Assembly: GCA_964030785.1 (NCBI GenBank)
Contig: OZ034967.1
Span: 56,271,265 to 56,335,264, forward strand
Direction of reading: 5' to 3'
DNA from: Siderastrea siderea
Taxonomy: Eukaryota > Cnidaria > Anthozoa > Scleractinia > Rhizangiidae
Length of the DNA stretch: 64,000 bases
The notes below the pieces were generated by a model that did no database searches, was not told where the DNA came from, and saw only the letters and a program-made list of their open reading frames with translations. Positions 38,101-52,500 of the stretch are shown here, in pieces. The stretch's first letter is position 1; each line of letters begins with the position of its first letter. The translations under genes and the position numbers were made by a program.

Positions 38101-41100
38101 TTCAAATCTCCGACACACTGGTCACGCGTGACGTAGTTTGACAGTGAAACAAAACCAAACAAGTCATCAAATGAACCAATCAAAACTCCACTCAATAGCA
38201 AGTAACTCGTATCAAGAGTTATGATTAGGTTTACTCATGCACCTGATTATTTGGGAACAAAGGCTGGTAGCTCTCTGGATTGTCATAATATTTTGGACTG
38301 CCTTTCTTTTATCGAGTTTTGCAGAAGTAAATTGAAATTATTTCCATGAAATACGAGTTTCCTTTGTTGAAAACACAAATATTCGAGGCACATGAGCAAA
38401 AACCGCCCAAGGTGAAGCAGTAGCCGTTTATTTTCATAATTGACTTAATCTACAAGTATGCTACCTCTATGAGAAATATAGCAATTACCACGTGGGAACA
38501 AAAATCAAAATAAAACAAACCTTCCCCTTAAGAAATTCTGGAAGTGTTAGGCGGTCAAACAGATGTTGATGCTGTACTTTCAAACCATTATCTCTGCACA
38601 CTTGCATGAAAAATTTACCCATCCGTTTCCTGAAAGCGAAATGCGTCATCAGTGATTAGTTTTCTGCTGTGAAGTGCCATCAAGTCCGTGATCAACGGGC
38701 CAGATGGTCCATAAAAAATGAATGTTTTGTAAGAATGACACACTTGACACTGACAGAAGGGTGAGAAGGTCATTAGTTCTCAATGCCACAGTAACGCAAT
38801 ACGTACAGAAGCGATGACGTTTCTTTCATCTTGTAGATTAACACCAGTGCAACAGCTCTTCTCATTATATTCACACATCTCGACACATTTCTTCGATCAA
38901 TAGCCAAACTCTGACTTTTTAGACCGCTGAGTTGAAGCCGTAAGAATTTGTTTCAGGCTTTACTACAAGGACCACTTATTCATTTTATTCAACCAATTAA
39001 TGTAATAAGAAGTGGCCAGTTGTTTTAGAGGACCTCAACAACTAGTACCATGTTGTTGCCGAATGATTGTTGTGTCGGTCGAAAAAAAAAACTATCGGCG
39101 TGTATCATATAACACATCAACCAGCAGCACAACGAACATTGCTTCCCATCTTACTACACCTTAAGAGAGGTGTCGGTCTAACAACAGTGCCAATTGGCTT
39201 GTTGTTATTTCTTCCTATAGTAAACATAAAAAGATAAAGGCAAGCCACAAACTGTTTTCACAAACCTTCTGTCCACTCCCATTGATCCACAGTAAGTTAG
39301 AAATGCTGCAGCAGCGATACAGTTGGACAGCAGTATCTCTGAAGATGTGTACTCGTCAACATATGCTTTCCATTCTCGCCCCATGTGTTTTAGACTGTGG
39401 ATCGATAAACAATAAACAATATTTCCTTACTACTCAAATACAAAAGGTAAGGTTAACGAGACTAATGTGAAATTAGTTTTTCCTTTTAACCTTTCCTCTT
39501 TTTGAGGGGTGGGATTACTAAAATGTGTTAGCTCCACTTGTTGGACAGACGATCAATGCCCGGGCATCTTTCACCAGTAGCAAATAGTATTCCTGTGGCA
39601 CACACATCAGTAATAAAACTATGGCACAAACATTGGCAATAAACCTGTGGTACATACCTTTGTAGTACGTCTGTGGCAGCTTTAAGCCTCTCACTACAGG
39701 AATGTACATCATTCTGTAATTTATGCTTTACCACCACTGCATCATCATACTCCTGCTGCAACGTACTCACATCTTCTTGAACGCGTGGCAAGTCAGCTTC
39801 CGTTAATTCAGGCTCTGGTTCCGGTGTGGGGGCCTTCAAATAATAAACAAAAACATTGCCTTCCTAGGCCTTTCAATAACACCTCTGATCTAACGAACGT
39901 TTGAGGGTTCTAGTGCCGTCAACAATAATTACGTCGACAACAAACGAACCATGAAAAAAAAAACGGAAAGCGAAAAACTGCAGATATAGATTCATCAATC
40001 ACAGCGCACACACATGGCCTTTTGACCACAATGAACTAAACTTAAGCTCGCGCTTTATGATCAAACACTTTGGTCCAACATGGTGTTTGTCACATGAAAC
40101 GTTCGGTGGCTAAACAGGCAAACAACGTTTGATCAAACATCGGACAAAGTGAGCCCACGTAACGCTTGTTGTTTATTACTGCTGAAAAAATACGTCGACG
40201 TCACCCATATTCCGTTTCTGATTGGTAGCTTTTTTTTTGCTCGCGCAAGCCTCAAACATTTGTTCGTAAGGCAAAATGTTTGGTGACTAGGTTGGATCTA
40301 GATCAAACATGGAGACCCACTTAAATACAAAGTTGAGAGAGGCGCCTAAAACATGTTCTTCCAACACGATGCTGGACAAAAATGTTTTCGCGTGTTATTG
40401 AAGGGCACAGCAAAACATTGTCTCATTTTTGCGGAAAGAAGTCGAAAAGCAGAGGAAGGAATGTTAAGTTTGCAAAGTGATTCAGTTTCCTTACTTTATC
40501 TTTCGCCTGGTTTTGTGCGTTTTGATCCATCTCAGCCTGCCTTGCAACATCTTCTTGTTCCCTGATCAGCTCTTCTAAATAATCACAGGCTTTTCTGTAA
40601 GGTTTGTACAGCCGTGTGTACTCCACAAGTGCCACCGTGTACTCCACCAACACTGCAGCATCCTCAGAAGAGTATTTGGCCGCTGTGATTGTGATTCCTT
40701 GAGGTTTGCGCTCTGGTTATGAAGATTAAAATGAATTAAAGGGAGCAGTGTTTTTTTTTTTTTCAGATAAAGTGTACAGTTCCGAAAGTGACAGCTCTCG
40801 TTAGTTCGGATCGATTTGACAGCTTTTTTATACTGCTACTTCTGGGTAGTAAAAAAATGGCTACCTTGTATAGACCCAAATATCCGAGTAAAAACGTAAC
40901 AAATATTAAAACATGCGTAAACTTTTTGTTTATAAAGGTAACGGTCTTGCAGTCGGCTTGCAGGGTATGGTTTTCGAGCTGTTTTAGCCTGAAATAGGGT
41001 ATATATTGTGGCCTTTTTGACCTGAAATAGGGTAAGATTTGCGCAATCTGCTCTGGAATTGAGTATGGTTTTTAGAAGAAGCTACTTTCTATTATTAACT

Positions 41101-44100
41101 ATTATTATTAACTTCTCTTGAGAAGTGCGTTTTTACTACGCAAACCGAAGCAGTTCCTGGGCAGGTCTGAAATAGGATATCAAATTTTGGGTCAGGTCTA
41201 TTCTAATAGGGTAGGGAAAATCACATATTTTGGTTTCAAATAATGTAAAAGTTTCAAGGAGTGGGCTGCACACCCCACCCAAATTTTTGGGGGAGTGCCC
41301 CCCCCCCAGGGATTTGCCTACAATTGTCAAATTTTATCGCTGTTTTCGGAGGCTCCCCAATTTTCGGGGGTCATTACAGTCGGATTTTTATGATGATATC
41401 GCTTAAAAGAAATGCATTATGATCATTATCACTGTTATTGCTGCTGATGACGAAAACTGTACCTGCTGTTACAGACCCTCGACCGGGAGAAGACTGATAA
41501 GTACTGGCACTAGCACCTGGAGCAGCAGCACCCAGGTCACTTTCACTGACATCTCCTCCGTTAGATGCAGCTAAAAAGGACTGGACACCTTTGAGGATGT
41601 CTTCTGGTAGACCTTCTTTCCAGGGCACATGATGTAACGATTCTACGAACTTCTGTGAGTCATTCATAACTTGCTGGATAGCTTTCCACGTTGGACGATC
41701 AACTTTGCCGTCAGCACTGACTCCTAGAAAGGGTAGACTGTATTGTTTCTTATAACTGTTTACAAGCAACTATGTATTTTACTATTTTCATACAAATCCT
41801 GAATCCTATTATATATACAAAGCCTGCATCATGAGAACTTGTACTGTAATACGGAGAGCTCAGATGCACCAACTAAATACTCCTGAAAGTAATTCAAGAA
41901 TGCGAGGAACAGTCTCAAGAACTGACATAAAACTTTAGATATTGCCAAGTTGAATAAAGGTGATCGCTCGAACACCCTCGAGTACAAGGAGGGAGTCCGA
42001 GTCTATGTACACTCAAACCTGGTTAATTTAACAGTTCTCCCACTGCACGCCTCAATGGCTATGGGCTTATGTTATGTATAACTAGACTTAGCAGGATAAT
42101 TGTTAAATATACCAGGTTTGACTGTAATAGTCTACGAACAGTCCCAGGGATAGTCAAGCGAGAACATACGAACGCGTGCGAGCATCGGATACGTAACACG
42201 CCTGTGAAGTTTCCACGCGATTACACACTTGCTCTTGCGTTCGGCTCTTCTTCTTTCTTATGAGTGCCAACGAAGTGAGCAATACTGCCCTACATAATTT
42301 CCCCCGGGTGAAATTACGTAGGGCAGTATTGCTCACTTCTTGGCACTCATGCATACACTTTAAATCATTACTAATTTCATTACAGAGTGCTACGCGGTAC
42401 GTCACATTAGTCTTCTTCTTTCTTGATTATCCCTGAGCAGAAGGAGGGACTGCTCGACGTCTAGACTGTGAATTCAAGAGTTGAGACGGATTCCGCTCAA
42501 CGTTCGAGCAATAAGTACAAAAAATATTTACCAAAAAACTACTCATAGCACGGTAACATTTTAAATGCTATTTGAGACATCTCACTCTAGTTCACTAGCC
42601 CAAGTGACCCCGAGATGAAATTCTCAAGCATTCTCAAGAAAATTAATTTCAAATCTCGTAAAAGTATGCTAAAAACGGGCACCATTTTGTTTTGAACTGA
42701 CATGAAGCGTCTTTTTAATTGAAATATGGATAACTTCAAATCCAATTTTCTCTCGCGGGGTCAGCTTGGGAGCAAAAGTAACGATAAGTTCTTCTTATCT
42801 GTTCTCAAAATGTAACAGTGCTGCAAGTATTTTTTTGGTAACTTAATTTTTGCACTTACTGCTCGAACGTTGAGCGGAAATCGTCTTAATTTTCTGTAAT
42901 AAAGTTCTTAGCCTACAGCATTTCTTACCGAGGAGCTGGGTCTGTGTGCCTCCTCTGTGGTGAGTTTCCTTAGTACCACTTCTTCTCTTGTGTGTTGCAG
43001 AGCTGGCGCGTGATGCCTCATCAGACCCTGTCCCTAGAGATGAGCTCTGTTCTCCTTTGCGTTCATGCCTGGAGGGAGGGTGAGTAGATCCAGCCCCACC
43101 GATACCAGGAGCAAACTCTGGTCTCCCTAGCAACACCATCACCATGACCATTACCATCCCCGCCATGGGAGGGGGACTCTGGAACGCTCGGAGTCGCTCA
43201 CACAGTGAACGATCTACCTTGTGCATCCAGTGATGTACCTACGAACAACACAGAAATCATAGAATCAGCGTATGGTTGCAAAAAACAATAGTAAGGTAAG
43301 TGAACGTTTTATGCAAACTTTCCGTACACACTTCCGACAGATTTCCTTGTGTTTTCTTTTTTTTTTTGTACGCCATAATCATTTATCAGCCTTTGGAAGA
43401 GTGCCCCACGAAAAAAGCGCACATTAAATTGTCCGGCACATAGGCCCAGTGGGTAATACCATTTATCTTATCGTCGTTTCATCCTCCAAAACTCCAAAAC
43501 ACAGTTGCATTTATCACGTTTACAGGCCTTAATTTTGAATCCTAGGAAAGTTGTTGATTTTCCAGTTCGATAAGGCTTAATGGCATAAGCCGAACGTATA
43601 TGTGCGTTCATTATGACTCAAAATTTTTATTGTGTATGCACTTTCCGTCACATTTGGTCTTCCTAATATTACGGTCTGACTGACCTGTTCTTCAGATTTC
43701 TTTAGAGCCATTTTTGAGTCTTGTAACGCTCCCTCAGCGAGTTGAATCTCCTCCATCACCTTCAAACGGCGGCTCTTTATGTTGGCGTTTTTTAGCTTCT
43801 CAAACTCTTCATCCAGCTCATCTGAGTCATCATCCTTTAATACAGGAAGCAAGCTTATCACGTTCAGCTCTTGAACTCAAGGAATCAAACTGGAAACAAA
43901 AGCCTGGCGACAAGTTTTTTTTAGAAATATTCCAAAACAACAGGGATCTACCCCGTTTTCGGAACAAAGGCAATGGTATTAGTAGAATGGACAAAATGAC
44001 TGCAAATTACTCAGAATATTTAAAGGAGGACTTGGTTTCTTTTGTTCTTTTAGTATTAGTAAGGTACGAAAAGAATGCGCCCCTAAATTTCATTTTAACA

Positions 44101-47100
44101 AAATTAAAAAAAAAAGAAAGAAAAACAGCAAAACTCCATGAGAAAACACTGCTCCTCAGTCTCAAGTCTGTGGTTAATACCAAAAATAAGACCACTCAAA
44201 AGGAAAGCAGCTGTGATGCAGTTTATTATGCTGTACAATGTCGTTGTAACTTGTTCCTGTGGACGAAATCAAGTGCTAAAGCTACTAAGCCATTCTTTCC
44301 TGTAACGCTATTTATTATGTTCTATAGGGTACAATAGGTTGTAAGTCTCTGTATGAAATTCTAACGTCTGACCATTCAAATAAAAGCTACTGAGCAGTAC
44401 TTTACTGTGATGCTGTTTGTTTTTCTCCCATTTATTTTCGCACATTCAGGTCTCGAGGGGACAGCCACAATTTTATCAATTGATTCTATCATTCTAACTA
44501 CTAACCTGCAACAAGGCTGAGTCATCTTCTTCAATTTCGCTGTCTATTAGCGCAACAAATGCACTCAAAGTTGCACTCCCGATACCCAGCTTAGCTTTGA
44601 GTTTCTCTAGCACTGTAGCCTTGGCTGTAAGGGCCTCCAGTAATTCAGCTGATTTGACAGTCGCTACAGAAAGCTGTTGTTTTGTCTGTGAAATCACGTC
44701 TTTGATTACCACTGCGTCCTCTCGTGTTTGTTCTAGAGTTGCCAAAGCTCGACTAGTAAAACAGAAACAAATAAGGTACAAATTGGAAAATGAGATTTGC
44801 CTACTTCCATAAACTAAGGAATACGAAAGGAAAGCTTTGCTTGATGACACACTGTCCTTAGACTACCTGGGCCTTATGTGATACTACTGATGATGGTAGT
44901 GTGACCAAGATGGACACACTATCATCTTATGTTGCCCTTGATACTATTCAAGCACAGTTTCAATTATGTTTTTGTTTGCGTTTTTGGCCTTGGTACATGC
45001 GCAATCCACAATAAGGTTTTGAATTGAGTTGGAGCAACTGGCCAGTTATTAAGAAATAGCGTGTGAATGTAAAACAAAAGATTGATTGATAAGATTGATA
45101 TGCAGTACCTTGTTATCACATTTGAAGTTTAAAAGATTCTATAACCATTCCCTCAACTATGGTTCCTGCTTCCAGTTCAAAGATACAAGTTATCACGACA
45201 TCACGAGTCCGTCGCACAACAAGCTTCTGATCATTACACATGTCCCTCCCACAACTTCATTTTTATTACCGTGCTGTTTATGTCTTTTGAGACCAATTCC
45301 AATTTTGTTGCAAGGTCCTTGTGTTTATAGTTTTATTGGCCATTGACTAGAACCATTATTATAAGGTTACATGCTATGTCAAGACCAGTTTGTCTACCAC
45401 AAAATGCCCTAGAATAGAGCCACGTAACCCTCTAAGGTGTGCTCCTACCGAAAGCTCAACTGTTCTTGACTCTTATTCAGCAAAACAAAGTTTTATTTCC
45501 TGGAAAATATGCCCTCCGATTTTTCCAATCTTCAAACTCAGTAGTTTATTATGATAATATTACGCATTGATACTCATTGATATATACATATATATTTATT
45601 AGATAATTTTTATGCTATTTATTGTACATTAGGATTTTAGTATTAATTATTATTATATTATTGTAAATAGTTATTGAAAAGCCTGACAAGGAATAACCAT
45701 TAAAGACCATTTCCATTTCCATTTCCATTTCCGTTGTCTAAAAGAATCTTTGTAGCACAGAGGGCCCAAATTATGTCTACGCATTTGACATTTCACACCT
45801 TAGGTTACAGACAAATGAGCTTTCAGTTCCTTGGAATGCTTCTAAGCCAACAGCCTACTTCACTCAATCAACTTACGTCAGTCTATCGACCCGCTCGTTT
45901 GCTTCCTTGCGTTTGTCCCTAAAGATGTGTCTGAAGCAGTGCATGAACTGAATGTACGTAGTAGGGCCAACAAACACCTCTCCAGTGGCATTAGAAACAC
46001 CATTGCCCTGGTGTTTCAAGCTGATCTTCTCCAGTAGTATTGATAGAGAGCGCGGCTCACTGATGCTACCACCTTCAGGAGGGGACTCGGCTCTGGTTAA
46101 CAGATGGTCGTCTCCAGCCCAAGGGATCTGGTGACACTCTCTAAGTACGTGACCGTGTATTGTGGACAGCGAGGCCACCACTTTATCTCTGAAATGATGA
46201 TTAAAAAAAATTCGCATGTTGGTGAAAAATCAATGTGGTTACAACGGAACAACAAGTAATGATAAAAATGATAACAAATATACGCTTAAATAGATGTCAA
46301 GCCCCTTGGGATAGACTCTACCTTCTAGGAGCGTGCACCTCTGCACTGCATCTCCTGGTGCTGCCTCATTACGAGAGAAGCTACAGTTGCTGAAGAAAGG
46401 CGCACAGCTGAGGCAGAGAGGAAGCATCTCGAACGTAAAAGAAAGAGTGGCCAGAACCTTCACTGTAGCATCCTCTCGCGTCTGCCCATGTGGTAGGCAC
46501 TATTGTGTTGGACTATCTAATGACCTCTGGCCACAAATACCAGACACCACTCACCTGGGATTTCGGTGGTCCTCATCGCCCACAATAGACACAACTGACA
46601 TCCTCAGTGAGTGGTGTGTGGTATCGGACTGTCCAGTCACCTCCGGGCACACATGCCAGACACCACCCACTTGGGATGTCAGTGGTCCTGGTCACCCGCA
46701 ATTGACACAACTGACATCCTAAGTGATTGGTGTGTGGACTGTCCATTCACCTCTGGACACACTTATACCAGACTTTACTCGCTTAAGGTGTCAGTGGTCC
46801 TCATTGCCCACGATGGACACACATTACCAAATGAACCAAAACAAAGCGTTCAACCACGTTTTGCCGTCAAGCTTGAGATGTCAGGAATTTCGATTTTAAG
46901 GTCCCCCAAGCCACTTTTTTCAGCAGGGGACAAGTTAAAACGGTGTCACATACATTTTATAGTTTCAGCTGGTCTTGCAGATTTTGCAATGAAATGTTCT
47001 GAGATCTAGTTGCTTGCAAGGACAAGCACTGTTTACCTTACCTTGTTTGTTCAGAGATATCAGAGAGAACATCGTGCTTCTCTAAGTAATGAGTGGCTTC

Positions 47101-49501
47101 TCCCTCCAGTGCATACTGGGGCCAATCTTTTACGAAATCCATCTGACAGCCGTACAGGATACCTGGGTAACATCTGTGAACAGCAGAAACATACTTTATA
47201 TCATGAAAGCGGTAGTGTTCAATTTTTGACACATTTTCAGCAAGACATCACACAAAACAGTCCAAAATGGTCCAACTTGAACATCACGGTGAAATCCACC
47301 TTAGACTTATTTGAAAGAAGGGAATGCTTACCGTGAGCCTATTCTGAGAAGCTTGTGAGTTGGTGGAAGACAGAGAATTATGTGAAGATTAGCCTTAACT
47401 CGTGTGATGAAAAACTTCATAGGATCTGCTAAGAAGTTGGAGAATTTCTTCTTGATGGCCGGCATCAAAGCCTAGAAAGCATAAACAAGAATAAAAACAT
47501 AAAAACAAACGAACTGGCGCTGTTCATTATACTACTTACATGAGGAAGAAAAAGTTCACTTTAATTTCCAACTTTAAGATGGTGGGTAACAAAACGTCGA
47601 GTTAAGATTTTTTAACCTTTGACGGTCTGGTTCAAGACTCCCAAGGTACCCATGACTAAAGATACATGTAGAGCAACTTACCATCTCAAACAAAATAATA
47701 ATAAATAAATCCCATTTGGTTAGCGAGAGTGATACTTCACAGCATTAAAACAGACATGCCTCTGGCCCTGAGATTCTCTCAGATTGAAAGTTCAAATTGT
47801 TGGTATTTGAAGAGGACGAAAAGCCGGAGACCCAGAGAAAAACCCTAGAAGCAAGGCTGAAACCCTGCAACAAACCCAACCAACATATGCCGTCAACTGC
47901 ACGACTGAAACCCGACCTGCATGGGTCGGAGGTGAATGCTCTCACCAATGAAGTATCCCTGCGCCCCCAGGTAGGGCACCGAAATTAATAGAGGACTTGT
48001 GAGTTGGTTGGTTGAGTGGGTAGGTCCGTTGACCGCATATGGGTTAGTGGATCAGTTGGCCGGTGGGTGGGTGGGTGGGTAGACATTTGGTTGGTCAGTG
48101 GCTCAGTTGGTTGACTTAGTTGGGTGATTCGATGGTTAATAAAGAGTTCTGTTGTGGGATGACGTATCTGTAGAATTATTTACCTGAAGTAGACTGTCGA
48201 GTTCATCTTCAGAAAACAAAGGAGGGTATTCTCCACTGATAAGCAGGCTGTTCAAGGCATCGAGATACATGTCTTCTCGAAGATCTGGTGCCTAAATGAA
48301 CAGATATAACAGTTATCAGAAACTCATAAGGACTTGAAACGTGTAACTCGCATATGTAGGTTTTGAATGATGCTTGTAATTATTCATTTTCGCAAGTACC
48401 ATATTTGGAACATGAGGAAAAAGAGAACTGACCAATCAATTTCGTGAATGACGTGACGTAATTTCACCCCAAGTTCGCCCGCTTGCTCAAAGAATGGCTG
48501 ACAAACAGGGGGAAAACAAGCCGACAAAGCTTTCAAACGTTGGAACGACAAAGGGAAAAGAAATACTGGTTTCGAAGACCGAGCAGGAAATTTTTCAGGC
48601 AACAAAATTGGTAATTGAAACAACATCGAGCAAACCGCTGGGGTTAGAAGTAGATCAGACTGCGAAACCGAACCAAACTGGGCCAGCATTGTGTTTACGA
48701 TTTCTTTCACTGTAGCACTGTCAAGAAATGTTCCCAAAAGGTAGGTTTTACACGGAAAAAATTTTGACACCAAAATATCAAGACATGATACAAAAATATT
48801 TAACACAGTAAAATTGAAGAGAACCGTTTAACACTTAAAAGTGTCACATGTCACACATTTTCGGTTGTTCGCTACCAAAATCAAGCTAAATAATTAACTG
48901 AATAAGAAAGGACGACATTTTTTCGGCTTTATAAGCTTACTACACAAAATAACATCGTTTTACCTGCAGTTGATGTAGCTCTGAGTTCAAGCAGCTCCAA
49001 ATGTTCAAATAAAGAGATTGCAATGCAAAATAAGTTGAATGTTCGATTCATTGTTGTTTTGACACATTCCGTCCGCGGCCTCTGAACCTGTATTAAACCA
49101 CTACGTTTTGTGCTCGTTTCCACTCTCCATCTTCAATGCTGAAATTATACTGTAGCTTTAATCCACCTTGGACGATGAATACAACAATTTTTCAGGAAAC
49201 ATCAACACCACATTTTAGAGCCAATATTTGGAAGACTTTTTCAAAAAATTATTCTCGGATGTTCACTTCGGAGCAGTTTCATTGATTCATTCTGCTTTGC
49301 AAAGAAACGCTGCAACACGGTGTTGGAGCCTTTTTCTTTCAGTCATGTGATCGATTATTTCCCTTTTTTCCTTTTTGGTTTTTTTTCTCTAGTTCTTTCT
49401 TGATTTTTATGGTAACTAGTGATTGAGTCTTGAATCAACTGCGCATTTGTTTCACTTATAAGTTCAATTTTCAACGGAAGCGACATGAACTGCAGCATCG
49501 T

Positions 49502-49532
<31 letters not shown>

Positions 49533-52500
49533 GTTTGAAAAATGAATATTCACGAGCATTGAACGCGAGTTACACGTTTCAACTCCTTATGAGTTTCTGC
49601 AGTTACATAAGAGGATAAGTTGGAGTACCCATGAGCCTACTGCGCAATGCTGCCAGCAATTAACTCGGGTTTCTGTCGCAAGGAGTAAATTTAAGTATAA
49701 TGAGCCCCACAAAAAGATGAAGGTCTGTTGCTGATGTCTGGTACGCATTTTACAGCTGGGAGGAGTAAGGTATTGTGGTGGCCTACCTCTCTCCATTTTG
49801 TTACCACTAACCTCACCTCAGAGGGGTGATATGTTCAGAAGAGCAGTCATCCAACAGATCTCTGCGCGGGACTAACTCCTTTATAAAACTATATAACACA
49901 TGTACAGTTCTTAAAAGCATAAAACTTGTTACAAACGTTTGAAACCATAATAGAAAAACAATACAGATAATCAAATAGTGGTGAGCCACAGAGCCCAAAG
50001 GCACTTCCTCCAACTTGCATGTGACGAATCCTCCCCCCCCCCCCCGCCCAAAAAAAAATGTAACAATAGTTAGAAGCAATAGTGACAACCTTTATTGCTT
50101 TTCTACTGTAACAGAACTTTCCGAGTCAAGACCAATTCATACTTACGGTAAAGAGTACTGTGGTGGTCTTTCCATCACAGCCAGCTTGACGCACAGCAGA
50201 TCTGAGCCCATCAAGGAAGGTGTTGGGATAGGTGCAGTCCACTGGATGAATAGGGTATTCCAACATGTACAGTGCAAGTGCGGCCAAAGAGTTCAGATGA
50301 GCACCGATAGAGCCAATCAACAATGCATTCCCTCTGTTACAGAAAATAAAGTAACACTATAAGAGTAGGTTTGAATAGCCTAATTCACCGATGAATGCCA
50401 ACAGAATCAAGCAACCACATGTTACATTTGTTAAAAGAAAATAAAAGACCTCCACATTACGGCAATTTTGGGTCAAAAGAAGAGCTGGAATCGTTTTTCC
50501 CCAATATCGTTGGTACAATGACATTTCAGGCAGTTTAATGAACCTACGTTGTTTCCTAACAGGCAGCCCAGGGTGCTGAGAAAACTGAAACGGGCACCTC
50601 ACTTTTGTCGTTCATCCCCTAAAATTTCACATCTTAGGTTCCTGTCTTACGATCATGGGAATTGTTCTAAAGCAAAACCCTTGTCAGTCTAATATTTGTT
50701 AATCGCTGGCTGTATTTGACAGGGTTTCAGTGTTACTGTACACATACTATACAGATTATGACACGAATGACCACATTTCCCAGGATTAATCTTTCAATTG
50801 TGACTCCTACTAACCTGTTTTTGTAACTCAAGATTCTGTGCAGGCGGACTACATGGAACATGACATGAGATGACACCATCAAATCAAGACCCTCTCCACT
50901 GAACTCGTCATTGTAACGTTTCAGAAAATTTTGCAAGCAAGGAGAAACCTCGTCAATGTTACTTATGGCTTGAAGAAGGATCTGTAAGCAAGTCAAAATA
51001 AGACAACATGTACATTAATTAACTGTTTACAGTAATAACGGCGAAAATAATTGATGATCAAACACTTAACCATAACGATCAACACTTATTTATTACCACA
51101 GCATACAATTCTGGGAAACAAGTCCGAGTTAACTCACAAATAAAATAACAACGGCTGTACCTAGGCACGGAGGCCTGGCGCCAGTATACGACCTTATTGA
51201 ACACCTCAAGAACACAGTTCATTACTCTTGTAAAACCGCTCTTCTCAGAAATATTGTCAGAATTTTCAGAGGACAGGTAGCTGAGAGTTTTCTCTAAATT
51301 TTCTTGGATTGTCGTGGCTACCATCGGCTTTTTAGTGTGCAAACAGTCTCACACAATGTCAATGACTGTATGAGTCAACGCTTAACTCTTTTCTGGTAGA
51401 AAGCTCTAAATATCAAAGGGATCAAATGTTTTGGCGCCGTCTCTACGCTTAGAAGCAACAACCAGGAACATTGTGCCCTCTTACGAGTTTAGCATTCTGC
51501 TTACATGACTTTCTAGCAAACTTGCGGCTTCAAGTTCAATTAAAATAGAAACAGTTATGCCTGTTGCATTCTCCCACTTAATGAAGAGTATTTTCTCGTT
51601 TATGTCACCTAAGCTCTTAGACCTCAGCGTCTGACCTGACTGCTGTTCATGACAAAGTACACAGTATGCATGCGATTCAAAATTTCGCATTCATCGCAAG
51701 GAATTGTTAGGACATCGTTACGAGATCTGACGGGGTGCTCTTTTCGTCGCACTTCTCAGTTCAACAAAAACAAAAACGAAAATATGTAAGCAGAGAAATC
51801 AAGCGCTTAAGAGCTTGGCCAAATAGGAGTTCAGTTTGCGCGGGAAATACTGTCATGACAGACAAACCTTAGGAGCTGCGCGTCCTTGAGTCACAGGCCG
51901 CTGAGCAAACAGTCCCGCATCCAAAGGAAATGTGATGAAAAGAGGAGAAGGAGAGTTGGCTGGGAGCTCGGGAAAGTTCTGAAAATAAATTTATGGCAAC
52001 TACACATCAGCACAGCATTTTTACCGTGGAGATTAAAAATTTTAATTTTAAGATGATACACTAAAAATTCGCACGTTTCATCTGGTTACGGTAGATAACT
52101 TTTACCTCTTTGATGACTGCCTTCAAAGTCTTGTCAAACCACTGCATATCAACTGATCGGCAAATGCGATCCTTTACCACTCTCAAGATCTCATGCTGCC
52201 ACAGGGATACCATGTACTCTTCATCGGCTCGCATCTCCTCAGAACAGTTCTTAAGTCCCTAAATACAGACAGCGGAAAAAAACAAAATTAATTCATCTTG
52301 TCCTAAACACAAGCTTCAACTAAGAAAGAGACTCCACTTTGGGTCCCAATCTTACCAGATTAGTAATTCCTCAATGACTACTTCCCATTCAACATACCTC
52401 CAAGGTTACAATTCCCGTTTATTATCTGTCCTCCTTAAAGGCAGTATAGTACCTTTATGACATGTCTCATTCTTGGCAACTTACGCAAATATCGCAAAAA

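Noticed and set aside
43714..44337. 207-codon plus-strand ORF
   Set aside because: It runs antisense through a phase-correct dynein exon (43685-43834) and then through an AT-rich intron and a decayed tandem repeat; no domain and poor composition.
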